From: Paramoeba atlantica
Lineage: Eukaryota > Discosea
Reading direction: 5' to 3'
NCBI GenBank assembly: GCA_977017575.1
Contig: CDRNVI010000002.1
Coordinates: 806,001 to 870,000 of the forward strand
Length of the DNA: 64,000 nt
In this document: one piece after another, positions 17,603-27,914 of the stretch
How the letters are laid out: each line of letters starts with the position of its first letter
How positions within the stretch are numbered: the first letter of the stretch is position 1
Position numbers and translations under genes: made by a program
The notes under the pieces: generated by a model
Told to the model about the DNA's origin: nothing
The model's database searches: none
Seen by the model: the letters and a program-made list of their open reading frames with translations, nothing else

Positions 17603-17981
17603 TACAGTGGTTTCAATTGAACTTCCTCCCCCCGCGGAATTTTGAGTTTTTTTGTCCGTTTTTGCTCATTTTTGTTGCAAACGAGAGTTCTCGTTCCCCT
17701 AGTGAAGCGCTTTGGCACCTTTTTTTCATAGGGACCCTCTAGTGCTCATATGATGACCCGAAAAACAGCCAAAACAAGATTCTTGATAAATACGAATCTT
17801 GGAAGGAAGTCTAAAACCATGTGATTTGGACCCAGGGGGTACCAGGGGGTTCCTTCAAAAAAAGGGCAGCAAAGCGCTTCGTCAGAGAAACGAGATCTAT
17901 CCAATGCTGCGAAAATGAAAAAACACAGATAAAAACAGGGTTCGCAGAAACTATAAAACTATCAATATAGTACTATATAGT

Positions 17982-18309
17982 TACTATACCCCCCCCCCTG
18001 CTTATGAGTTCCCCCAATTCTGGTACGCTTATGAGTTCCTTTTTCTAAGGCGAATGTTTTTGTACCCACTTTTCGAGAAGCGATTTTTTTTTGAACAGAA
18101 CAAAAATTCACAATTTTACCAACTACTGTACGTCAGGCTGCTGTACAGACTTGCATACTAAGCGGACAATCTTTTTAGTGCCAGTACCATTGTAAAGGAG
18201 AACCCGCGGCGCCTATTTTCGCTTTTTTATAGCTCGATTTCTGGTCTGGTACGCTTATGAGTTCCTTTTTCTCAAAACGAGGGAACTCATAAGCAGGGGG
18301 GGTATAGTA
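17982..18309. mobile_element. Miniature inverted-repeat element, C-run family, copy 2
   Basis: 328 bp. Ends are TACTATA-C(run)-TGCTTATGAGTTCCC and its reverse complement at 18281-18309, with TA at the edges. The word CTTATGAGTTCC occurs four times: at both ends and twice inside (near 18029 and 18252, each preceded by TCTGGTACG). No coding capacity. Confidence 0.7.
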
Positions 18310-18449
18310 ATATAAACTTTTTTTAAAAACTATAAAAAACTATATTTTTTTGTTTCACGTTTTAAGCACTCCTAAGCTCACCAACACGCCATAAATACAC
18401 AGATAATTCTTTTGTGTACGATTTTTCTTATTTTTAAACCCGGAAATTG

Positions 18450-18688
18450 ATGCCCGAAATTAAAGGTACGAGGGGTACTTCCTGCAAAGATTATATTATT
18501 GAAGTGTTGCGCACGGAGAGAACTAAACAAGCGGTTGAATGTAACTTGTGTCAGGAGGGGTCGTACCCCAGTCCCAACGAGTGGCCTTGACAGATTGTCT
18601 TGTGCGAATCTTGCGTCCCAAACATCTTCTCACTGCATCGCTGTCGCCGTACATTGGCTGGAGCCACCGACGTTATGACTTGGGACTG
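18450..18688 (+). pseudogene. Degraded frame with paired CxxC motifs
   Basis: Starting MPEIKGTRGTSCKDYII, the frame reads ECNLCQEG and, after an in-frame TGA, LCESCVPNIFSLHRC before stopping at 18688. The two CxxC pairs suggest a zinc ribbon. It lies inside the mariner-like element and may be part of its lost coding region. No family recognised. Confidence 0.35.
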
Positions 18689-18831
18689 AATAACTGCTGC
18701 TCACAATTCTATGAGTTTGAATAAATACAATCTTATGAGTTTGAATAAATTACGCGGTGTGTTGTCCGGTGGAGAGTGCGTGTTTCCTATCGTCACTCCT
18801 TTCGCATGCGTTTCATTGCTATTTCCGATTG

Positions 18832-19098
18832 CTATTTTTCATTGCTATTTCCGAGGAGATGACGCACTAGTCGATGATATTTTTCGGCGGTGATGGAACC
18901 GCGGGGAAGAGGGAACATGTTTCGATAACCACCATAAAAATCGAAGGGTATCTCCCCGTTTGTAAAGGATTCCCATATAACAAAAGAATCTTTAAGGGAC
19001 ATGCCCTTCCATTTTTGTGGTGGTTTGCCAAAGGTGCTTTTAGTATCTCCCTCGTCCACTTTAGCTTGGGTTACATTTTTTTCAGAATTTCTTGTCAT
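18832..19098 (-). pseudogene. Antisense open frame inside the mariner-like element
   Basis: 88 codons, MTRNSEKNVTQAKVDEGDTK onward, with WESFTNGEIPFDFYGGYR in the middle. Composition is protein-like, but the frame ends in a run of ATTGCTATTTCC repeats (18813-18855) and no family is recognised. Likely a remnant of transposon coding sequence. Confidence 0.3.
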
Positions 19099-19316
19099 AT
19101 CATACGTACGTAAGCGTATAAGAACGCGTGTAGAGGCGTGTGTATGTCCTTCACAAGCGGAGAGGACTCAAAAAATATCACTTGTAAAGTGAAAAATACT
19201 TTATACTTTTCGCATAGTTTTATAGTAAAATATAGTAAATGTAGTACTATACTAATGTATAGTAACTATATTCCATGAAAAAACTATATTTTACTATATT
19301 ATACAAACAACAAAGG

Positions 19317-19720
19317 GGGGGGTACATCTATTGTTGGCATTCATCTATTGTTGGCAAACTAATAAAATCACCTATTGTTGGCAATCGGTTATTGTTGACA
19401 TTTAATTAATTTTGATTTTTTTGACCCATTGCCATGTGTAACGGATAAAATCCTGGAATCTGCTAAGGTCAAAATTTCCACTTTTTTCGAAAATTTTCGA
19501 AAATTTCCTCTTTTTCGAGGATACGTATAAGTATCCTCGTGTATGTGAGGGGGGCGACGGTAGTGTAAGTGATAAAAGTAGCGCAAGTTACCTTGATAGC
19601 CAACAATAGATGATTTTATTGCCGTTCCATCTATTGTTGGTTAAGGGGGGTATTGTATCATCTATTGTTGGCAATCGGCTATTGTTGGCAAAAAAAAGTT
19701 GCCAACAATAGACAAGCCCC
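19317..19720. repeat. Clustered CTATTGTTGG repeats beside G/C runs
   Basis: The 10-base word CTATTGTTGG or a one-base variant occurs at least nine times in about 400 bases, in both orientations (forward near 19328, 19344, 19372, 19389, 19630, 19660, 19679; reverse near 19600 and 19701). Several copies lie within a few bases of G(6-8) or C(6) runs. The spacing is irregular, so it is not a tandem array or a CRISPR array. Confidence 0.7.
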
Positions 19721-19782
19721 CCTGGATAAAAAAAACTCAAAATTCCGCGGGGGGAAGATACATGTATCTTGAAACCACTGTA

Positions 19783-20209
19783 TTAACCCGGAACACGGTA
19801 CAAATTAAATCATTTACAATGCCGATACCTCAGTTCTTATTTTTTGCTATTCTCACAACAGGTTCGTCTCATTATTTTTCTTCTAAACTGTATGATGACA
19901 ATTTTAACGTGATTGCTGTTCTGTGCAGGAAGAAATGATAACGTATACCCACAATTCGCTGAGTTATTTTTTATTTTGTGTACACAGAACATTCACATTC
20001 ACAAAATCACGTTCATAAAATCAACATAATAAATGTAGCCTGCGCCTACGCCGTCTCACCAATTCTTTTTATTTGCATGAGAATATATTTCTAAGGCTTC
20101 GTGAGGATGGATCTCTTATGAATGTATGACAGTGTATTGTAAGTCCCTTGATCGTAGCACGTATGCTGTATGATAGTATTCGGACTGTTTCACGTAGACG
20201 GCTGCGCCT
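19783..20209. other. Spacer before REV3, nothing recognised
   Basis: AT-rich, with a short direct repeat of TTCACATTCACAAAATCACG type near 19990-20015. No gene or RNA supported. Confidence 0.4.
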
Positions 20210-23200
20210 ATGTTTCCTTCGAGAGAAGCGGGCACCTGCCCACTAATGAAGCTTCGCTGTCAACTATTTGTACTGGATCATGTATACGAGACAGATTTTG
20301 CAGACCAAAAAAGCCATGGAACTACTATACTTAACCGTGTGTCTAGGAAACACGAAATCAGTTCATTGTCCTCTAGCTATCCTGGAAGCGTTTCAGCCCA
20401 ACAGGCTCGAGTTCCGGTGCTCAGGTGTTTCGGAAGAACATTGAAAGGGGAAAGCGTATGCGCTCGAATTCACGGAGTTTTTCCTTACATTATGCTTTAC
20501 TCACCTCTTCAGCACTCGAGAGAGAATGGTTTAGGTGTCTGGGATGACACTCTTCCCCGTAGGTTTAGCTGCACATTGGAAGATGCTATTAGAGAGCAAT
20601 ACCACATGCCACGAAATAGAAACATTATTCATTCCGTATGTCTTGTAAAGGGAATGCCTTGCTATGGTTATCATCCTGATTCTGCTATCTTTTTTAAAGT
20701 GGAATTCTATCACACCGCATACGTAAAGCGTGCGGTAAATGTTTGCACTCAAAGCACAGCTGTCGGTGGTATCAAATGGCTCCCACATGAAGCTCACTTG
20801 AGTTTTGAGTTACAATTCTTAGTTGACTTTGACCTTGGCGGCATGTCATGGCTGGACCTGTCTGATTGTAAATCTGCGCAACACAAAACGACTACAGTTG
20901 AAATTGAAGTAGACGTGGAGTGTAGAAACGTACAACCCGCTGACACAACTGTGACACAAGGTCATCGCTTTCAGTCGGTGTCATCTATGAAGTATGTTAC
21001 GATGGAATTGGAAGAATTCTATAAGAATACTAACGCCACAGATATGTTCTTATCGGAGCTGAAAGAAACTGAATCCGCATATCACACAAACAATACTGAA
21101 GCATCTTTGATATTATGTGACAACAAGAAGAATCCTGTCAATCGTAACATGGAGAACATGTTCGAAGAACTCTATTCAGTTTCACATAAAGAAGCAGAAG
21201 TCGTGCATTCAACTCCTTCATTATCATCAACGGGTGCCTTCAGTGACAAAGAGGCTACACCAGAGCCATTAACTTTGGATCTCATTCGCGAGATCGGGCG
21301 CACCGGATACAGTCCTGAAGCCATATGTTTTTTAGATGATGATAATAATTCAATCAAGCGCAATAGTAGTTCATGCTTAGAGCATTCCTCTACGAGCACC
21401 GAATTTTACAAACAAGAAAGCGAAGATGTTTCTTTAAGCCCACGTGAAAATGTCAATGTACGTCGGGAGCTTGACTTTGAAACTCCACGAAAGGCTCGGA
21501 ACTCAGGTCGTAAAAAGACAAAGGATACATCAGCTCGCCGTCTACAGCATGACATTCTGAACTACAACGCTTTTTCTCAGGCAGAGGCTGCAAGTTATTC
21601 CATCTCGTGCAGTGGTAAAACGCAAGATTCTCTTGATTCTGTTGAAAGATCAGAAAGTTCCATTGAATTGTTCTCAGATCGTCCCACTGTGTCTATCGGT
21701 CATACCAGTGAATCATATTTCCTTCCAAGGAGAAATGGACAGGACGAAGTGAGTCATATCGAAAAGCCTGGTACTCCATTACATAGTCCCATGCGCGCTC
21801 AAGGAGAGTCAGAGGATTTTATTCTTACTCCAAAACGCTGTGTGCGCTTTGACAACTCTTCAAAATCAGCTGGGTTGGGTTCAGTCTCTGAAAAAGAAAC
21901 ATGTTTAAGAACTGACGGCAGTTCAGCCGGACATTACAAGTCTATGCCCAAGTCTATTTGCGGTCCTATGAATGTTGGTGTCCCGAAAAGGTGGAAACGC
22001 GTCGTTTTTCGTACTTCCGCTCCATCTTGGAAATCTGTTGAAAGTACCCCAGATTCCATAAACAATCGGCAAGATCCTTTTCCTAGAAATGCATTGCCTA
22101 CTTCCCTTTCTACTCGATCATCCCAAGCATACAGGGAGTTTCAAGAGATATTCAAAAAACAGACTTATTATCCTGAGCATTATGATGTATCATTGAAGAC
22201 TGAAATTAATTTGACCATATCTGCAAGAAATTTGTCCCCCAGCTGGGCAGAAATCAAGTCCTCCTATGACACCTGTTCCAGAAGTGCAGAAATGGCTATC
22301 CGAGATAGAATACGAACACCAAGTGGAGAAAAGGGAATATATACAGCAATTTCTGGGATAAAAAATGTGCGCAGCCCTGAGGCTTTTCGGTTGGAAAATT
22401 CACGTAGGCATCTTGTTCAATTACGCTGCCTTTATTTCGAGATTATGATAGGCGCACGAGGTGTCTTACGTGCTGCATGTCTAATCTTTTATAACGCTCA
22501 ATCGGAGAATATTACCGACTCCGAGATGCATATAATTGGTGCTGGGGCCCGAAGGTTGCGCACGAAAGGCCAATCACAGTGTCACGTGTGCTGCATTTAT
22601 CACCATACAGAATTTTTACTTCTGCGTGCCGTGGAGAAAAAGTTGGTCAATAGTGACCCCGACCTCATTGCAGGGTGGGAAATACAAAAACGAAGTTTAG
22701 GATACTTTATATCAAGATATAAACATGTCATCGGGAGTGAACCTGTACTCGGAAGATCGATTAGTAATATTACTGATAAAGATGCGGGTTCAGCTGCACC
22801 GGATTCAAGGCCAAAATCTAAGGAAATCAAATCAGACGATGACCAGAGTGACATAAACCAAATTGATAGAGATGAAAACCGAAAGAAACATAGAGAACAT
22901 GAAAATTTTCTGTCCGTTTTCGGTTCTGTTTTGAATGCAGCCGAGAAAGATGAGTCAAGTGTGTCGTTGGAACACGTATCAGCAGACACGTATAAATCTT
23001 CGCGAACTCTACATTTACATGGAAGAATACTAATAAACTTATGGAAAGTCTACCGGAGCGAACAGAAATCCAAATCATACACACTTCAAAACGCAGCATG
23101 GCATTTACTGCGTCGTAGACTTCCTGAACATTCAGACCTAAGTTTGGAGCAATACCTAACTAATGGATCTGTTTCCCAATCCTACTATGCTCTACATCGC

Positions 23201-25381
23201 CTTTGGGACTACACAATGTGCAGTCTTGAAGTTTGTTTGAAGCTAGATTTCCTTGTTCGCACCGCTGAAATGGCTAGAATCTACGGTATACAATTCTTTG
23301 AAGTCCTCTCCAGAGGATCTCAGTTTCGTGTGGAATCTATCCTGTTGCGAATAGCCCGGCGTCAAAACTATGTCGTGCTTTCACCATCAACAGAAGAAGT
23401 AGCCAGGCAAAACGATCAAGAGGCGGTACCCTTGGTAATGGAACCTGCCAGTGGATATTACCGCGACCCCGTTCTTGTGCTAGACTTTCGGTCCCTGTAC
23501 CCTTCCATAATAATCGCATATAATTTGTGTTACACTACTTGCCTTGGAAAATTATCCCGATTGGAAAGTAAAAAATTGGGAGTTTTATCAGGATATCAGA
23601 CTCCTGTTGATGTTGTTAGATCTATCAAATCTCACATTAGGATTGCACCCAACACTACGATGTTTGTCAGTGAGGACCTTCGTAAAGGCATTATTCCAAC
23701 AGCACTGCGTTCAATACTGGGTACAAGACAGCTTGTCATCAAGGCAAGAAAAAAAGCTGAAGCTGAGAGCGATCTCATAGGCAGCCGGGTTCTTGAAGCA
23801 CGTCAACTGGCTCTCAAGCTGCTAGCAAATGTTATTTATGGATATACGGCCGCGACATGGACAGGGAGGATGCCGTGTTCGGACCTCGCCGACGCAATTG
23901 TGCTACTTGCGAGAAACGTGTTGGAACAAACTATTCACAGTGTGAACCAGAATGCGGAATGGGGAGCTTCCGTTGTGAGCGGGGACACGGATTCACTGTT
24001 CGTACATATAAAAGGGGCAACCCTACCTCGAGCTTTTCAAGTTGCGCACGAAATAATAGACTTTGTGCAGAATCGCTTTCCTTCTCCAATTGCGTTAAAG
24101 CTGGAGAAGGTGTATCTGCCATGTGTCTTGGTCGCTAAGAAGCGTTACGCCGGATATGCTTACGAATCACTTTCAAGCACTCCGAAACTGGATGTTAAAG
24201 GTTTGGAATGCATTCGTCGTGATCAAACCGATGCGACAGCGAATATGCTGACTAAAATGTTGCATCTTCTTTTCGAAAATTCGGATATTCAAGCTTTGGA
24301 AAGTTACTTTACTAGACAATGCGAAAAACTTTTAAGTGGAAGCGTGACACCTTGTGATTTGATTCTACGTCAAGAAGTTAAGTTTGGTACCTACCAAGCA
24401 GCCAATTTGCCTCCTGCAGCCGAAATTGCCGTACAAGAAGTGAAGAAAGGAGAAGGAGTTCCAATGTACGGAGAACGGGTGCCATATCTAATTACTCACA
24501 CCGCGCAGTTTGCCAAACGACTCCGTGACATGTTGGTACATCCGCGCGTATATTTTTCTAGTATAATCAGCAAACCTGATTCCGGACAATTTTTTAGTAT
24601 CAATATGTTTGACAATCCAGAGACGCAACGACCACCGAATATTCATGTAGAATACTATCTGGATAGACAAATCGTACCTGCACTGCAACGCGTTTTTGGC
24701 CTAATCAACGTGCACCTTGGCGAATGGCTCTCTAGAGTGCGAAGGTCAGTTTCTTCTATCCCTTCTATGAAAGCTACTCGTGACACATTAGATGGTTTTT
24801 TGCGGCAAGCGAATTGTGTTTCGTGTTCAAAACCGGCCGGTTCTACGGCAGTACCAATACGGACTGAAGAATTTCCCAAGCGAAGTAAAAAAGTGGTGGC
24901 CAAAAAAGCAAATGAGAAAATTGTGAATGAATCCAATGCCTTATGTCAACAATGCTTTCAGGATTCTCAGACGACTCTACTAGGCCTCCGTATGCGCCTC
25001 AACGCAGTGCAGAAGAGACTTCACAATCAATACATCATTTGCCACCGTTGTACAGGGGAAGTCGGGGGACCAGACGAAGTCTCGACGTGTGTGAACACTG
25101 AATGTCCAATATCATTTGAGCGTGTTAAATTGCAAGGAAGGTTAAGTTATCTTCATGAAACTGTTATAGATATAGAGGATCTGTTTAATCCTATAAGATT
25201 GAACAACTCTGATGAAACTCATTCAAACTTTAAGGTCGATGCGTTCTATAGAAAACCTTTTAATAAATTGTCCAACCGGGAGCCCTGCGAAACACTTAGC
25301 TCAGTCGAATCCTCAGAGTACATTGATCTTCTTACCCCGCGAGCCTCATCTCGAGATATAAACGAGATTTATGTCGAATAA
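20210..25381 (+). CDS. REV3: DNA polymerase zeta catalytic subunit REV3
   Basis: 1723 residues, the longest gene here. The N-terminal B-family domain (residues 1-220) includes CFGRTLKGESVCARIHGVFP. Residues about 220-730 are Ser/Glu-rich and poorly conserved, the usual REV3 linker. The exonuclease-like region includes DPDLIAGWEIQKRSLGYF. Polymerase motifs: VLDFRSLYPSIIIAYN with Asp1092, LALKLLANVIYGYTAATW, and SGDTDSLF with Asp1259 and Asp1261. PLVMEPASGYYRDPVLVLDF before motif A is REV3-specific. C-terminal Cys clusters start at Cys1536 (CysA) and Cys1611 (CysB, known in the family to hold an Fe-S cluster). The enzyme extends past lesions in nuclear translesion synthesis. It looks intact. 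Confidence 0.95.
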   Translation: MFPSREAGTCPLMKLRCQLFVLDHVYETDFADQKSHGTTILNRVSRKHEISSLSSSYPGSVSAQQARVPVLRCFGRTLKGESVCARIHGVFPYIMLYSPLQHSRENGLGVWDDTLPRRFSCTLEDAIREQYHMPRNRNIIHSVCLVKGMPCYGYHPDSAIFFKVEFYHTAYVKRAVNVCTQSTAVGGIKWLPHEAHLSFELQFLVDFDLGGMSWLDLSDCKSAQHKTTTVEIEVDVECRNVQPADTTVTQGHRFQSVSSMKYVTMELEEFYKNTNATDMFLSELKETESAYHTNNTEASLILCDNKKNPVNRNMENMFEELYSVSHKEAEVVHSTPSLSSTGAFSDKEATPEPLTLDLIREIGRTGYSPEAICFLDDDNNSIKRNSSSCLEHSSTSTEFYKQESEDVSLSPRENVNVRRELDFETPRKARNSGRKKTKDTSARRLQHDILNYNAFSQAEAASYSISCSGKTQDSLDSVERSESSIELFSDRPTVSIGHTSESYFLPRRNGQDEVSHIEKPGTPLHSPMRAQGESEDFILTPKRCVRFDNSSKSAGLGSVSEKETCLRTDGSSAGHYKSMPKSICGPMNVGVPKRWKRVVFRTSAPSWKSVESTPDSINNRQDPFPRNALPTSLSTRSSQAYREFQEIFKKQTYYPEHYDVSLKTEINLTISARNLSPSWAEIKSSYDTCSRSAEMAIRDRIRTPSGEKGIYTAISGIKNVRSPEAFRLENSRRHLVQLRCLYFEIMIGARGVLRAACLIFYNAQSENITDSEMHIIGAGARRLRTKGQSQCHVCCIYHHTEFLLLRAVEKKLVNSDPDLIAGWEIQKRSLGYFISRYKHVIGSEPVLGRSISNITDKDAGSAAPDSRPKSKEIKSDDDQSDINQIDRDENRKKHREHENFLSVFGSVLNAAEKDESSVSLEHVSADTYKSSRTLHLHGRILINLWKVYRSEQKSKSYTLQNAAWHLLRRRLPEHSDLSLEQYLTNGSVSQSYYALHRLWDYTMCSLEVCLKLDFLVRTAEMARIYGIQFFEVLSRGSQFRVESILLRIARRQNYVVLSPSTEEVARQNDQEAVPLVMEPASGYYRDPVLVLDFRSLYPSIIIAYNLCYTTCLGKLSRLESKKLGVLSGYQTPVDVVRSIKSHIRIAPNTTMFVSEDLRKGIIPTALRSILGTRQLVIKARKKAEAESDLIGSRVLEARQLALKLLANVIYGYTAATWTGRMPCSDLADAIVLLARNVLEQTIHSVNQNAEWGASVVSGDTDSLFVHIKGATLPRAFQVAHEIIDFVQNRFPSPIALKLEKVYLPCVLVAKKRYAGYAYESLSSTPKLDVKGLECIRRDQTDATANMLTKMLHLLFENSDIQALESYFTRQCEKLLSGSVTPCDLILRQEVKFGTYQAANLPPAAEIAVQEVKKGEGVPMYGERVPYLITHTAQFAKRLRDMLVHPRVYFSSIISKPDSGQFFSINMFDNPETQRPPNIHVEYYLDRQIVPALQRVFGLINVHLGEWLSRVRRSVSSIPSMKATRDTLDGFLRQANCVSCSKPAGSTAVPIRTEEFPKRSKKVVAKKANEKIVNESNALCQQCFQDSQTTLLGLRMRLNAVQKRLHNQYIICHRCTGEVGGPDEVSTCVNTECPISFERVKLQGRLSYLHETVIDIEDLFNPIRLNNSDETHSNFKVDAFYRKPFNKLSNREPCETLSSVESSEYIDLLTPRASSRDINEIYVE

Positions 25382-25861
25382 ACATTTTGGTTGAATACCT
25401 TTGTTTGACCTTACAGTAAGGGTAATAGGCGGCTTCGGAGCAGTTTTGCTGCAGCCTTGGTAACATTTGTTGCTAATCGAGGATGTTGTGATGGTTGCGC
25501 AACCACTATCAATAGCAACATAAAAGCCAAGTAGAGTGTATTCCCGGTCAATGTCCATTATTCCTATCAATGTCCATTATTCCCACCGTGATTGGCACTT
25601 CATCCGGATTAGTTTCAAATTATTCTTTGTTGAACGACGCACTGCAGTTTTGATGTGATTCGTGTCCACACCCATCTGCAATTCTTCGAATACACATCAA
25701 GTACTTTCCCTGTACAATAAGGACGCTTAAAAGCAGAATTTCATCTCTCATCATAGCGATTCGTGTTGAGCACACTTTCACGTGTTTTTACTGTCATTTT
25801 ATTCTTCGTTTTCTATTTTCTCAACTTGTATATTACATGTCCTGATCCTCCCGTGCTTCAG
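25382..25861. other. Spacer between REV3 and a membrane-protein gene
   Basis: About 480 bases. A short direct repeat (TCAATGTCCATTATTCC, twice near 25549-25583) is the only structure noted. CTTCAG at 25855-25860 directly before ATG 25862 is a candidate splice acceptor. Confidence 0.4.
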
Positions 25862-26638
25862 ATGGCACCTCACCGTCCTCACCTAACCTCCTTCTACCTC
25901 CCTCTCACCCTCCTCACCTGCCTTGTGCTGTGTGTCGAAGCCCTCACCGTCCGCACCTTCTTCCCCGGCTCCCTCTCCTCCCCCACTCTCCTCCTCTTCT
26001 TCCTCACCACCTTTGCCACCGTGGTCCTCCTCCTCCTCTTCGGGGTTTTCACCCCACGAAAAGACATCTTCCACACGTTAGCCCAACACGACATGGACCA
26101 CACCAATACACATAGGCCTGGTTTCTCGAACGTTGCGGAGGATCCCGGCATGTTGGACCCCGATAGCGTCCCCCCCGCCCCTCCCACGGTGGCCGATCGG
26201 GTCCCCGGCGCCACCTACTCCTGTGAGCGCTACACCCGGGACGCTCTCGCGGAGCTCCTCGGGTCCCAGCCCTACCGCCGCTGGCTGGAGCGCTCCATCC
26301 TCCAGGCCAACGTGCAGCGCACGGTGGCGGGACTCCGACACGCCCTGGTGCGTACCCTCCTGGGGTGCGTGCTCTCGGCCTGGGTGATCCGCGAGGGGGT
26401 GGGGAGGGGAGGGGGGGCGGTGGGGGTGGAGGCCGTGGCAGCGTTACTCACGGCGTTTCTGGTGGCGCTGCCCCCCCGGGAGGGGGTGGTGGCGGGGTGT
26501 GTGGTGGCGGCGAGCGGGGTGTGTTATCTAAGTGAGGGGGAGGAGGCGAGCTCGCTGCCGATTGTGACCTGTACCACCGTTATATTGCGTATATTGGCGG
26601 AGGAGACCTTGGGTGGGTGGAGTTCGTGTGTCGTTTAA
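25862..26638 (+). CDS. Hypothetical four-pass membrane protein
   Basis: 258 residues from the ATG at 25862; codons upstream in frame have no ATG. Hydrophobic segments lie at about residues 11-30, 41-62, 182-198 and 200-219, with a weaker stretch near the end. Between them is a soluble loop (residues 65-170) with a Pro-rich part and an Arg-rich helix (SQPYRRWLERSILQANVQRT). No family recognised. The coding strand is very C-rich from about 25840 to 26380 and then very G-rich to the stop, the same two-halves pattern as the genes at 4355, 31436 and 52068. Confidence 0.7.
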   Translation: MAPHRPHLTSFYLPLTLLTCLVLCVEALTVRTFFPGSLSSPTLLLFFLTTFATVVLLLLFGVFTPRKDIFHTLAQHDMDHTNTHRPGFSNVAEDPGMLDPDSVPPAPPTVADRVPGATYSCERYTRDALAELLGSQPYRRWLERSILQANVQRTVAGLRHALVRTLLGCVLSAWVIREGVGRGGGAVGVEAVAALLTAFLVALPPREGVVAGCVVAASGVCYLSEGEEASSLPIVTCTTVILRILAEETLGGWSSCVV

Positions 26639-26903
26639 GGGCGTGTGTTTAATTAGGGTGGGGACGGGATGGTTGACCTGGTTTGAAGTGCGGGTTTGTC
26701 ATTCTGTTCTTTTGAAAGGGATAGTACGGAGCTCATAAGAATTTTCTTTTTTAAAATAGGTACGATATACGCTCTTACGATAGCCACAAACAATCTTTTT
26801 TAAGTAATCTTTTTTTCCTGTCGGCAATACTTTTTCCCGAATGTCAAGCCTTCGAAAGGCATGCTCATGCGATTTTTCACCTTTTTGAAGGAACTGTTGC
26901 CTG

Positions 26904-27914
26904 ATGAGTTCTTCATTTGAACTTTCGCACATCTTTGTATTGGATTGCGGGCGTCAACCACTACGTCGCCTACAGGGACCGAGTGAAAATACACGAAGGA
27001 CATCCGACGGGAAAGACAATCTCTTCGTTGAATCGCCGACAAACAGTAAGGTGCTCTACGTTGCACCAAAGGTAAGTCGTCGTATGGATTTGACTTATCC
27101 TACTATCTTTACTTCCGGCGAAGAATTTGTTCCGGTGGAACAGTGGTTGGGTGAGACTCTTAAGGGTGTGACTAGTTTTCAGCTTCTCCGACGAATTTTC
27201 ATGCCCTCTGAGACCGTAATAGTTGTATGTCAGAGTCAAATACACGCCTCACGCGCTATAAACCGAATTCGGCGACACCGTCCTGTTGGTTTGCAAGCTG
27301 TACTAAACTCAGAGAATGAGTGCAACAATCAAAGTGGTGGGAATTCGAATGATCAAAATGCTGAACCGTGGCGCCGTTCCGATCATCTCGAAATGACACC
27401 ACTTACTTTCGACAGACTTGAGATACTCTGTATGTCAGCGCCGCAGTCCATCCATGGATTGATCGCGGAGCTTTCGGAAATGTCCCGCAATATTCTTCGC
27501 AGGCCCTCCGTGGTGAATACCAAAGTGTTTCACAGAATGGTGACCACTGTAGTGCGTGGCAATGTTAGAAAAGACCTTTTCCAAGCGCGTGTGAGTACAG
27601 GCGCGCCGAAATCGAGTTTGCAAGGAAACCCAAATGGGAGTACATCCATTGTGAAGAGTGATTTGCATGTATCTGACGTCATTGAGAGTAAAGAACAGAC
27701 AAATCAAACAAGTAATACTGCAACAGATGCCTTGCAATCGTCAGCGCCAGTACACGATGCTCCCTGCTCACTCTCTCTGCTTCGTTCAGTGAGATCGAGA
27801 AGTGCTCCGCATGTGTCAAGCACCAAAATAAAGAAGCACAACATTGTGCGTTCACGTTCACTCTCACCCTGCGGGTCGACAACCACACATAAGACTTGTG
27901 ACCATCTAGTCTAG
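26904..27914 (+). CDS. Hypothetical protein, 336 residues
   Basis: No family recognised. The N-terminal half (residues about 45-215) looks folded, with alternating hydrophobic stretches such as MPSETVIVVCQSQIHASRAI, which could be a small alpha/beta domain. The C-terminal third is Ser/Arg/Lys-rich (RSVRSRSAPHVSS, RSRSLSPCG) and probably disordered, with SR-like dipeptides that could suit nuclear location or RNA work. No signal peptide or membrane segment. Confidence 0.65.
   Translation: MSSSFELSHIFVLDCGRQPLRRLQGPSENTRRTSDGKDNLFVESPTNSKVLYVAPKVSRRMDLTYPTIFTSGEEFVPVEQWLGETLKGVTSFQLLRRIFMPSETVIVVCQSQIHASRAINRIRRHRPVGLQAVLNSENECNNQSGGNSNDQNAEPWRRSDHLEMTPLTFDRLEILCMSAPQSIHGLIAELSEMSRNILRRPSVVNTKVFHRMVTTVVRGNVRKDLFQARVSTGAPKSSLQGNPNGSTSIVKSDLHVSDVIESKEQTNQTSNTATDALQSSAPVHDAPCSLSLLRSVRSRSAPHVSSTKIKKHNIVRSRSLSPCGSTTTHKTCDHLV

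Larger units (their letters stand above)
17603..19782. mobile_element. Mariner-like element, 2.2 kb, with nested miniature elements
   Basis: Inverted ends start TACAGTGGTTTCAA at 17603 and end at 19782, and a second matching block CCCCCCGCGGAATTTTGAG lies inside each end (17631-17649 and the reverse copy near 19737-19755). TA at the outer edges suits a Tc1/mariner or pogo-type insertion. Inside are a nested 328-bp element (17982-18309), a degraded plus-strand frame (18450-18688), a minus-strand frame (18832-19098) and a block of CTATTGTTGG repeats. No transposase motif is visible, so its class rests on the ends. Confidence 0.55.

Noticed and set aside
19317-19720. CRISPR-like array
   Set aside because: Repeats are only about 10 bases, occur in both orientations and have irregular spacing; the organism is a eukaryote.
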